From Streptomyces sp. f51 (GTDB taxonomy: Bacteria; Actinomycetota; Actinomycetes; Streptomycetales; Streptomycetaceae): a DNA stretch of 64,000 bases. The notes below the pieces were generated by a model, which did not search any database, had not been told where the DNA came from, and saw nothing but the letters and a program-made list of their open reading frames with translations. Each line of letters starts with the position of its first letter. Position 1 is the first letter of the stretch. Positions 1 to 6,497 of this stretch are shown piece by piece. The position numbers and the translations under genes were made by a program. The stretch spans positions 2,724,501 to 2,788,500 of the forward strand of contig NZ_CP149798.1 in assembly GCF_037940415.1 (NCBI RefSeq), read 5' to 3'.

Positions 1-79
1 TCGCCCCGCCGCCCTGGACGGCCTTCTCGCCGTCGGTGTAGGTGCGGAGGATGGTGGGGATGCGGACCTCGATGGCCAT
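1..79 (-). CDS. cysO: CysO-type sulfur-carrier protein, N-terminal 26 residues only
   Basis: The first 26 codons read MAIEVRIPTILRTY followed by TDGEKAVQGGG, the start of the ThiS/MoaD-like sulfur carrier of the actinobacterial CysO-CysM-Mec cysteine pathway. The protein is thiocarboxylated at its C-terminal Gly-Gly (outside the window) and donates sulfur to O-phosphoserine on CysM. The ATG at 77-79 is preceded by a GGAG Shine-Dalgarno about 10 nt upstream. The mec protease gene lies just upstream on the same strand, and a Cys-rich leader ORF sits between them, so the order supports the call. The rest of the gene, and presumably cysM, lies beyond base 1. Confidence 0.85.
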   Translation of the reverse strand, partial: MAIEVRIPTILRTYTDGEKAVQGGGA

Positions 80-194
80 GGTTGCGTGCTCCTGTCGGAA
101 GGTGTGTCAGGTCGGAAGACGCGCGGCAGCGCGGGCGGGGAAGGGGTACGCGGGTTGCGGAGCCGCGGCTCTCCGGCCGTACGACGGCGGCAGG
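80..194 (-). promoter_or_regulatory. Attenuator-like leader between Cys-rich leader peptide and cysO
   Basis: This 115-bp stretch separates the leader peptide stop from the cysO start. It holds a perfect 12-bp palindrome, GAGCCGCGGCTC at 160-171, extended by flanking CGGA/TCCG pairing, and a second GC-rich self-complementary stretch near 120-145 close to the cysO ribosome site. Known actinobacterial Cys-rich leaders couple translation of their Cys codons to expression of the downstream sulfur gene, so these hairpins are the plausible switch. The competing structures were not computed. Confidence 0.45.
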
Positions 195-296
195 TCAGTG
201 CGTACAGATGGCGCTCTGCAACCTACAGAGGTCGACGTGCAGCCGCGCCACGAGCAGCATGCCCGGCGTCTTGTCGCTCACGTCGTTCAGAACCAT
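195..296 (-). CDS. 33-residue Cys-rich leader peptide (RLHVDLCR family)
   Basis: An ORF of 33 codons starts at ATG 294-296 and ends at TGA 195-197. It carries the signature RLHVDLCRLQSAIC, with Cys at codons 24 and 31 of a very short peptide. This matches the recurrent streptomycete leader peptides placed in front of sulfur-assimilation genes, here 115 bp before cysO. Such leaders are thought to act in cis: ribosome stalling at the Cys codons when Cys-tRNA is scarce changes the fold of the mRNA. The peptide itself probably has no enzymatic role. The spacer 297-375 between this ORF and mec shows nothing else recognisable and should hold the promoter. Confidence 0.75.
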   Translation of the reverse strand: MVLNDVSDKTPGMLLVARLHVDLCRLQSAICTH

Positions 297-375
297 GGGC
301 TCATCGTATCGATTCCCGGTACGGGCCCCGGAGTGTGATCTCGCATTCCGGACGCTTTTCGGCCGATGGGTGAGA

Positions 376-798
376 TCAGTAGTTCTCCACGACCTTGACC
401 TCCTCCTCCGTGACCTCGCCGTCCACGATCCGGTAGGAGCGGAACTGGAAGGGGCCCGCGTCGTCGGTGTCCGCCGTGGAGACCAGGACGTAGTGCGCTT
501 CGGGCTCGTTCGCGTAGGCGAGGTCGGTGCGGGAGGGGTAGGCCTCGGTCGCGGTGTGCGAGTGGTAGATGACGACCGGCTCCTCGTCGCGGTCGTCCAT
601 CTCGCGGTAGAGCTTGAGCAGGTCGCCGGAGTCGAACTCGTAGAACGTGGGCGAGCGGGCCGCGTTGAGCATCGGGATGAAGCGCTCGGGGCGGCCGGTG
701 CCGGCGGGCCCGGCGACGACTCCGCACGCCTCGTCGGGGTGGTCCTGGCGCGCGTGGGCGACGATCTGGTCGAACAGGGCCTCGGTAATGGTCAGCAT
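376..798 (-). CDS. mec: Mec, JAMM-type peptidase that releases cysteine from CysO
   Basis: A 140-residue Zn metallopeptidase of the prokaryotic JAB/MPN family. The JAMM motif is visible: a Glu in DHPDEACG near residue 22, then HSH at about 77-79 and the Ser-x2-Asp of PSRTD ten residues later. In mycobacteria the orthologue cleaves the CysO-cysteine adduct to free cysteine and regenerate the carrier. The length is normal for a single-domain Mec. It lies upstream of the leader and cysO on the same strand, and may have its own transcript because the leader intervenes. Confidence 0.85.
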   Translation of the reverse strand: MLTITEALFDQIVAHARQDHPDEACGVVAGPAGTGRPERFIPMLNAARSPTFYEFDSGDLLKLYREMDDRDEEPVVIYHSHTATEAYPSRTDLAYANEPEAHYVLVSTADTDDAGPFQFRSYRIVDGEVTEEEVKVVENY

Positions 799-909
799 GC
801 TGGTCAGGATAGACAGAAGGGCCGTCCCGTACCGAGGAGTGGTACGGGACGGCCCGTATGCCGGACGTCCTGAGCGGTGGCCCGGTGGGCCGGGCGTCCG
901 TGGTGGCGG

Positions 910-2361
910 TCAGCCGACCTTTTCGAGCTCCGGCTCGCGGCGCTGGGTGACCTGGGGGTTGCGTGCCTTGAGGACCGCCCAGCCGACGGCCAGGGCGGCG
1001 GCCCAGACGGCCATCACGTACAGGCAGATGCGGGACTGGGCGTCGTAGGCGATCAGGCCGGTGACGAAGAGGAGGAACACGACGGCGACGTAGCTGCACT
1101 TGGCGCCGCCCGGGGCGGGGAAGGACGAGGCCGGGAGCCGGCCCGCGTCGACCGCGCGGCGGTAGAGGATGTGGCTGACGAGGATCATCAGCCAGGTCCA
1201 GATGCCGGCCGCGGTGGCCACCGAGGTGACGTAGCCGAAGGCCTTCCCGGGGGCGACGTAGTTGAGGATCACGCCGATGCCCATGAAGAGCACGGAGACC
1301 GTGACGCCGAACGCGGGCGTCTTGGTGGACGACAGCTTGCTGAAGACCTTCGGGGCCTCGCCGCTCTCGGCCAGGTTCCGCAGCATGCGGCCCGTGGAGT
1401 ACATGCCGGAGTTGCAGGAGGACAGCGCTGCGGTGAGGACCACGAAGTTGACGATGCCGGCGCCCGCCGGGATGCCGATCTTCGCGAAGGCCGCGACGAA
1501 GGGGCTCACGTTCGGCGCGAACTCCGTCCACTTCACGACGCAGAGGATGACCGTGAGGGCGCCGACGTAGAAGAGGGCGATGCGCCACGGGAGGGTGTTG
1601 ATGGCCTTCGGGAGGGTCTTCTCGGGGTCCTCGGACTCGCCCGCGGTGACGCCGACGAGCTCGACGGCGAGGTAGGCGAACATGACGCCCTGGAGGGTCA
1701 TCAGGGACGAGCCGATGCCGTTGGGGAAGAAGCCGTCGAACTGCCACAGGTTGCTGACGGAGGCGGTGTCACCGGCGGAGCTGAAGCCGAAGGTCAGAAC
1801 GCCGATGCCGATGATGATCATGCCGAGCAGGGCGGTGACCTTGACCATCGAGAACCAGAACTCGATCTCGCCGAAGAGCTTCACCGAGATCAGGTTCGCC
1901 ACGAAAAGGACGATCAGGAAGACCAGCGCGGTCACCCATTGGTGGATCGCCGGGAACCAGTAGTGGACGTAGATGGCGGCGGCCGTGAGCTCGGCCATGC
2001 CGGTGACCACCCACATCAGCCAGTACGTCCAGCCGGTGAAGTAGCCGAAGAACGGGCCGAGGAACTCGCGGGAGTACTCGGCGAAGGAGCCCGAGACCGG
2101 GCGGTAGAGCAGGAGCTCGCCGAGCGCCCGCATGATGAAGAAGATGATCACGCCCGCGAGGGCGTACATCATGATCAGGCTGGGTCCGGCCTTGGCGATG
2201 TTCGCCCCGGCCCCCAGGAAGAGGCCGACGCCGATGGCGCCGCCGATCGCGATCATCTGGACCTGACGGCTGCCGAGCCCGCGCTCGTACCCCTCTTCGG
2301 GGGCGTCGCCGCCCACGGCCTCACTGCCGTCGTGAATCTTGCCGACCTGCGATGAGGTCAT
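910..2361 (-). CDS. APC-family amino-acid permease
   Basis: A 483-residue membrane protein with about 12 hydrophobic segments. It begins with the family's first-helix motif (QMIAIGGAIGVGLFLGAG) and has the conserved GSFAEYSREFLGP region and ESEDPEKTLPKAI after the eighth segment, typical of the amino-acid transporter branch (AnsP/GabP/CycA-like). It should import an amino acid by proton symport; the substrate is not readable from sequence. The ATG at 2359-2361 (MTSSQVGK) is preferred because GGAGAAAGG lies about 10 nt upstream; an in-frame ATG at 2380-2382 is possible but lacks a site. It is separated from mec by 111 bp and probably transcribed alone. Confidence 0.85.
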   Translation of the reverse strand: MTSSQVGKIHDGSEAVGGDAPEEGYERGLGSRQVQMIAIGGAIGVGLFLGAGANIAKAGPSLIMMYALAGVIIFFIMRALGELLLYRPVSGSFAEYSREFLGPFFGYFTGWTYWLMWVVTGMAELTAAAIYVHYWFPAIHQWVTALVFLIVLFVANLISVKLFGEIEFWFSMVKVTALLGMIIIGIGVLTFGFSSAGDTASVSNLWQFDGFFPNGIGSSLMTLQGVMFAYLAVELVGVTAGESEDPEKTLPKAINTLPWRIALFYVGALTVILCVVKWTEFAPNVSPFVAAFAKIGIPAGAGIVNFVVLTAALSSCNSGMYSTGRMLRNLAESGEAPKVFSKLSSTKTPAFGVTVSVLFMGIGVILNYVAPGKAFGYVTSVATAAGIWTWLMILVSHILYRRAVDAGRLPASSFPAPGGAKCSYVAVVFLLFVTGLIAYDAQSRICLYVMAVWAAALAVGWAVLKARNPQVTQRREPELEKVG

Positions 2362-2597
2362 GTCTGGTGCGCCTTTCTCCATACCGGTCCGAGCCGGTCC
2401 CACGGCTTCGAATCGGTTTCCGATCCCCCCGGACAGGTGGAGCTTGTGCCTGGCCGGCGGTCCGCCGGCTCGGTGGCGCACCCGGCGGGACATGGGTGGT
2501 GTCCTGCCGGGCGGTCGTGAAGATTTATCACGGTGGCGGCGTTGATCGGGGGCGGCCGGTGTTGCGCAGACCACAGGAAGAACCGGACAAAACGATG
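2362..2597 (-). promoter_or_regulatory. Promoter region of the permease with a palindrome over the -10
   Basis: On the minus strand an AT-rich GATAAATC, the best -10 candidate, lies inside the inverted repeat CGTGA-N7-TCACG at 2516-2532. That arrangement suits a repressor site over the promoter. It would give a 5' leader of about 150 nt, in which nothing else was recognised. The regulator is unknown. Confidence 0.35.
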
Positions 2598-2621
2598 AAC
2601 CGCGCCCCAAAGGACGCGGTT
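2598..2621 (-). terminator. Rho-independent terminator of clpS-DUF2017
   Basis: On the minus strand AACCGCG pairs with CGCGGTT, extended by GG/CC pairs around a small loop, and is followed by CATCGTTTTG with a four-T run. It lies 75 bp downstream of the DUF2017 stop, as expected for the end of that operon. Confidence 0.65.
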
Positions 2622-2695
2622 ACGGTGACGTGATCGTTATCCGGATTTGAGCGTCCGCTGAGCGACCGCCGGCGGTGCCGTGTGCGGTCGGCGGA

Positions 2696-3301
2696 TCAGG
2701 GCAGAAGCGTGGTGACCAGCGTCTCCTGGAGGCCGCCCAGCCAGAGGTACGCCATCACCATCGGCTTGCGCGGGTCCTCGTCGGGGAGGCGGTAGAGGAG
2801 CTCGGTGTCCTCCTCGTCGACGACGTCGAGCCGCGAACCGATGGCCAGACGCAGGTCGTTCAGGGCGCGCAGCCACTGCTCCGACTGGGCGGCGGTCAGT
2901 TCCAGGACCGCTCCGCCGTCGCCGCCGGGTGTCAGCGCGTCGAGCGAGCGGATCACCGTGAGGGCGTTCTCGCGCTTGCCCGCGCGCAGGTCGTTCTCGG
3001 TGAAGCGGCGGAACTCGGCGGAGTGGGCCTGCTGCTCGTCGGCCTGCTCGGGCGTGTCGGCCTCGACGCCGGGTCCGCTGTAGGCGTCAGGGAACAGGCG
3101 CTTGAGGACCGGGTCGCTGGGCGGCTCGCTGGGGCCCTCGGCGAACAGCTCGGCGAGCGGGTCGGCGGAGGCGTTCTCCGCGGGGCCGGGACCGATGAGC
3201 TCCAGGAGCTGGACGGCGAGGGTGCGGATGATGGAGATCTCGACCTCGTCGAGCGCGACGGCCGCGCCGCCGCCGGGGAGCGGTTCGAAGTGTCCGGGCA
3301 T
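2696..3301 (-). CDS. DUF2017 protein, ClpS-linked
   Basis: A 201-residue soluble protein of the actinobacterial DUF2017 family, recognised by its fixed position directly downstream of clpS and by the C-terminal block KPMVMAYLWLGGLQETL. The opening VALDEVEISIIRTLAVQLLEL and the acidic centre also fit the family. No catalytic motif is visible, and its function is not established; the constant linkage suggests a role in ClpS/ClpCP substrate handling, which is inference. It starts 53 bp after clpS on the same strand, so the two are probably co-transcribed. No clear Shine-Dalgarno precedes the ATG at 3299-3301. Confidence 0.8.
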   Translation of the reverse strand: MPGHFEPLPGGGAAVALDEVEISIIRTLAVQLLELIGPGPAENASADPLAELFAEGPSEPPSDPVLKRLFPDAYSGPGVEADTPEQADEQQAHSAEFRRFTENDLRAGKRENALTVIRSLDALTPGGDGGAVLELTAAQSEQWLRALNDLRLAIGSRLDVVDEEDTELLYRLPDEDPRKPMVMAYLWLGGLQETLVTTLLP

Positions 3302-3354
3302 GGAGTGAGTTCGCTACTTCCGGTCCTGCGGGCGGTCGGTTGACAGGGGGCCGG

Positions 3355-3672
3355 CTACCTCCGGTCCTGCTGAAGGGTGGCCCACAGACCGTAGCCGTGC
3401 ATGGCCTGCACGTCGCGCTCCATCTCCTCGCGCGTGCCGCTGGAGACGACGGCCCGGCCCTTGTGATGGACGTCCATCATCAGCTTGGTGGCCTTGTCCT
3501 TGGGATAGCCGAAGTACGTCTGGAAGACATACGTCACGTAGCTCATGAGGTTGACCGGGTCGTTGTGGACGATCGTGACCCAGGGGACGTCCGGCTCGGG
3601 TACGGCGAAGACCTCCTCCGCCGACTCGGTCTTCTCGATCTCTAGAGGTGCGGGAGCCGTCACACCGCCCAT
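3355..3672 (-). CDS. clpS: ClpS, N-degron adaptor of the Clp protease
   Basis: A 105-residue adaptor that binds proteins with destabilising N-terminal residues and delivers them to ClpC/ClpA-ClpP. The family core is plain: [20 protein letters not shown] (the substrate-pocket Asn-Asp and following helix), then [17 protein letters not shown], whose conserved VHHKG carries the pocket His. A flexible 30-residue N-terminal tail precedes the core, as usual. The start at ATG 3670-3672 has GGTGGGAGC immediately upstream; longer in-frame openings to 3762 lack a site. It heads the clpS-DUF2017 operon and is divergent from pncB. Confidence 0.92.
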   Translation of the reverse strand: MGGVTAPAPLEIEKTESAEEVFAVPEPDVPWVTIVHNDPVNLMSYVTYVFQTYFGYPKDKATKLMMDVHHKGRAVVSSGTREEMERDVQAMHGYGLWATLQQDRR

Positions 3673-3791
3673 GCTCCCACCAGAGGGGGTCACCCGCATA
3701 AACGGCCCCCGGGAAAGGGCCGCCACCACGGGAATCGCCGACCGGGAAACAGAAATCGTCAAACTGACGAGATGGGGGTACGATCCCTGCC
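3673..3791. promoter_or_regulatory. Divergent clpS/pncB promoter region
   Basis: On the plus strand TACGAT at 3779-3784 lies 7 bp before the pncB ATG at 3792, and no Shine-Dalgarno precedes that ATG, so pncB is probably read from a leaderless mRNA starting at or next to the ATG. A good -35 is not visible. The clpS promoter must lie in the same 119 bp but was not resolved. Confidence 0.4.
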
Positions 3792-5120
3792 ATGAACACA
3801 GCGGACCTTGGGCTGCCGGTGGAAGTTCCGTCTACGGCGCTCTTCACGGACCAGTACGAGTTGACGATGCTGCAAGCCGCGCTCGCGGCCGGGACCGCCG
3901 GGCGGCGCTCGGTCTTCGAGGTCTTCACCCGCCGGCTGCCGGAAGGCCGGCGCTACGGAGTCCTCGCGGGCACCGGACGCGTCCTGGACGCCGTCGAGAA
4001 CTTCCGCTTCGACCCGGACCTCCTCGGCTTCCTGCGCGAGCGCGGGATCGTGGACGAACCGACCCTGGAGTGGCTCGCCTCCTACCGCTTCGGCGGGGAC
4101 ATCTGGGGCTACCCCGAGGGCGAGGTGTACTTCCCGGGCTCGCCCGTCCTGCGGGTCGAGGGCAGCTTCGCGGAGTGCGTGCTCCTGGAGACGGTGATCC
4201 TCTCGGTCCTCAACCACGACTCCGCCATCGCGGCGGCCGCCTCCCGCATGGCCTCCGCCGCGGGCGACCGGCCGCTGATCGAGATGGGCGCCCGGCGCAC
4301 CCACGAGCTGGCCGCCGTGGCCGCCTCGCGCGCCGCGTACATCGGCGGGTTCACCAGCACCTCCGACCTGGCCGCCGGTTTCCGCTACGGCATCCCGACC
4401 GTGGGCACCTCCGCGCACGCCTTCACGCTCCTGCACGACCACGAGCGGGACGCCTTCCGGGCCCAGGTGGACTCGCTGGGCCGCGGCACCACCCTGCTCG
4501 TGGACACCTACGACGTCGCCGAGGCGGTCCGCACGGCCGTCGAGGTCGCCGGGCCCGGACTCGGCGCGGTGCGCATCGACTCCGGCGACCTGCTGCTCGT
4601 CGCCCACCGGGTACGCCGGCAGCTGGACGAGCTGGGCGCGAGGGACACGAAGATCGTCGTGACCTCGGACCTCGACGAGTACGCCATCGCCTCGCTCGCG
4701 GCGGCGCCCGTGGACGCGTACGGCGTCGGCACCCAGCTGGTGACGGGATCCGGCCATCCGACGTGCTCGATGGTCTACAAACTGGTCGCCCGCGCCGAGT
4801 CGGCCGACCCCAGGGCTCCGCTGGTGCCGGTGGCCAAGAAGTCCACGGGCGGCAAGACGTCCGTCGGCGGCCGTAAATGGGCCGCCCGGCGCCTGGACGG
4901 ACAGGGCGTCGCGGAGGCCGAGGTCGTCGGGGTGGGACCGGTGCCGGCCGACCTGGCCGACCAGCAGCTCCTGGCCGAGCTGGTCAAGGGCGGCCAGGTC
5001 CTGTCCCGGGAGCCGCTCGACGTCGTACGGGACCGGCACGCGCGGGCCCGCGCCCGGCTGCCGCTGTCCGCGACCCAGCTGTCGCGCGGCGAGCCGGTGA
5101 TCCCCACCGAATACGTCTGA
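3792..5120 (+). CDS. pncB: Nicotinate phosphoribosyltransferase
   Basis: A 442-residue enzyme of NAD salvage that joins nicotinate to PRPP, using ATP hydrolysis, to give nicotinate mononucleotide. It opens with the family hallmark [18 protein letters not shown], and carries [19 protein letters not shown], the GTSAHAF segment with the regulatory His, and the phosphoribosyl-binding IDSGD and [11 protein letters not shown] loops. Length is normal. pncA lies 205 bp downstream on the same strand, so the pair rebuilds NAD from nicotinamide through nicotinate. Confidence 0.93.
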   Translation: MNTADLGLPVEVPSTALFTDQYELTMLQAALAAGTAGRRSVFEVFTRRLPEGRRYGVLAGTGRVLDAVENFRFDPDLLGFLRERGIVDEPTLEWLASYRFGGDIWGYPEGEVYFPGSPVLRVEGSFAECVLLETVILSVLNHDSAIAAAASRMASAAGDRPLIEMGARRTHELAAVAASRAAYIGGFTSTSDLAAGFRYGIPTVGTSAHAFTLLHDHERDAFRAQVDSLGRGTTLLVDTYDVAEAVRTAVEVAGPGLGAVRIDSGDLLLVAHRVRRQLDELGARDTKIVVTSDLDEYAIASLAAAPVDAYGVGTQLVTGSGHPTCSMVYKLVARAESADPRAPLVPVAKKSTGGKTSVGGRKWAARRLDGQGVAEAEVVGVGPVPADLADQQLLAELVKGGQVLSREPLDVVRDRHARARARLPLSATQLSRGEPVIPTEYV

Positions 5121-5325
5121 GACGTACGGGGCGAGTGGTGCGGGCGTTACCGGGGTGGCACCGCGCATGAACCCTCGGTGAGCGGGAATGCAACGGCAGC
5201 GTGCCCGCACGGGCCACGGAAACCGAATGCCCCCTCCCGCACCGCCCCGGAATTCTCTACGCTCGGTAGTTCAACGGCCGGGCCGCACCCTTGTCTGCCG
5301 CACCCATACCCGAAGGACACCGCCC

Positions 5326-5910
5326 ATGCGCCGCGCCTTGATCGTCGTAGACGTGCAGAACGACTTCTGCGAGGGAGGCAGCCTCGCGGTGGCCGGGGGC
5401 GCCGACGTGGCCGCCGCCGTCACGGAGCTGATCGGGCAGGCGCCCGCCGGCTACCGGCACGTGGTCGCCACCCGGGACCTCCACATCGCCCCCGGGGGCC
5501 ACTTCGCCGACAACCCCGACTACGTGCACTCCTGGCCCGCCCACTGCGTGGCCGGGACCGAGGGGGTCGGCTTCCACCCGAACTTCGCCCCTGCCGTCGC
5601 CTCCGGCGCGATCGACACGGTCTTCGACAAGGGCGCCTACGCGGCGGCGTACAGCGGCTTCGAGGGCGCCGACGAGAACGGGGTGCCCCTGGGCGACTGG
5701 CTGCGCGCCCGCGGGATCGGCGAGGTGGACGTGGTCGGCATCGCGACCGACCACTGCGTGAAGGCCACCGCCCTGGACGCGGCCCGGCAGGGCTTCCGCA
5801 CGACCGTCCTGCTGGACCTGACCGCCGGGGTGGCGGAGGAGACGACGCAGCGGGCGCTGGAGGAGATGCGCGCCGCCGGGATCGAGCTCACGGGCAAGCC
5901 CGTCGTCTAG
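5326..5910 (+). CDS. pncA: Nicotinamidase (isochorismatase family)
   Basis: A 194-residue cysteine hydrolase that converts nicotinamide to nicotinate, the substrate of the neighbouring pncB product. The catalytic triad is visible: Asp in LIVVDVQNDF, Lys in FDKGAYAAAYSGF and Cys in GIATDHCVKATALDA. The metal site is Asp-x-His-x5-His in TRDLHIAPGGHF. Length matches PncA. ATG 5326-5328 is chosen because it begins the conserved core and AAGGA lies about 10 nt upstream; longer openings are not conserved-looking. A three-copy hairpin repeat begins 20 bp after its stop. Confidence 0.9.
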   Translation: MRRALIVVDVQNDFCEGGSLAVAGGADVAAAVTELIGQAPAGYRHVVATRDLHIAPGGHFADNPDYVHSWPAHCVAGTEGVGFHPNFAPAVASGAIDTVFDKGAYAAAYSGFEGADENGVPLGDWLRARGIGEVDVVGIATDHCVKATALDAARQGFRTTVLLDLTAGVAEETTQRALEEMRAAGIELTGKPVV

Positions 5911-5930
5911 GCCCCGCCCGGGGGCCTCCC

Positions 5931-6032
5931 CGGCCCGGGACACGCCGGTGCCCGGGTCACGTCACGGCCCGGGACACGCCGGTGCCCGGGTCACGTCACG
6001 GCCCGGGTCACGCCGGTGCCCGGGTCACGTCA
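5931..6032. repeat. Three tandem 34-bp repeats with CCCGGG hairpins between convergent genes
   Basis: Copies run 5931-5964, 5965-5998 and 5999-6032, the first two identical and the third differing near CCCGGGTC. Each holds CCCGGG-CAC-loop-GTG-CCCGGG, so each folds into a hairpin on either strand. The array fills the gap between pncA (plus) and the convergent small gene at 6030-6365, and its last three bases are that gene's stop codon. A bidirectional termination role is plausible; recent copy-number change is likely because the copies are nearly identical. Confidence 0.8.
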
Positions 6033-6365
6033 CGGCTGGGGTGCCGGGCGTCTGAGCAGGGTCCTGACCGGGTGCCACAGCTCCTGGGAGAGCTCGGTGC
6101 AGCCGCTCTCGGGGGCGGTGCGCCATATGAGCCCGTCGGGATGGTGCAGAACGGCGGTGATCTCGTCCGGGGTCGGCGGGGCGGCGTTGCCCCGCAGGTA
6201 GACGGCGCGCAGCCCGAGGTTCCGCAGCCTGGTCAGGGCGCGGGCACGGTTCGGGGCGACGACCAGGAACCGCACGCAGCCACCCGCCCCACCCGCCGGA
6301 CTGGGCAGGTTCAGCGCCACGACGACGCTGCCGTTGGGCAGTCTGGAGAAGCCTCCTGCGGCCAT
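6030..6365 (-). CDS. Small uncharacterised protein
   Basis: A 111-residue ORF with normal streptomycete codon bias, no signal peptide and no membrane span. It begins MAAGGFSRLPNGSVVVALNL and contains CVRFLVVAPNRARALTRLRNLGLRAVYLRGNA in its middle (two short segments). No family was recognised. The alternating beta-alpha look (VVVALNL, RFLVVAP, AVYLRG, GLIWR) suggests a small alpha/beta fold. It is convergent with pncA and lies downstream of the M6 protease gene's 3' side, with its stop codon provided by the third 34-bp repeat. Probably monocistronic. Confidence 0.6.
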   Translation of the reverse strand: MAAGGFSRLPNGSVVVALNLPSPAGGAGGCVRFLVVAPNRARALTRLRNLGLRAVYLRGNAAPPTPDEITAVLHHPDGLIWRTAPESGCTELSQELWHPVRTLLRRPAPQP

Positions 6366-6497
6366 GCGGTCACACCCCCGTGTGAGTCGGTGTCGATGTC
6401 GGTGTCAATAAGCGGGGCACAGGACGCACCTAAACACGATCGGCGGCAACCCGCCAGGGGTTGCCGCCGATACGCTCTTGACCTGCGCAGATACCGA

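Noticed and set aside
877..2355. Long plus-strand frame opposite the permease
   Set aside because: Asp/Glu/Gly/His-rich antisense translation of the membrane protein; no start signal or family.
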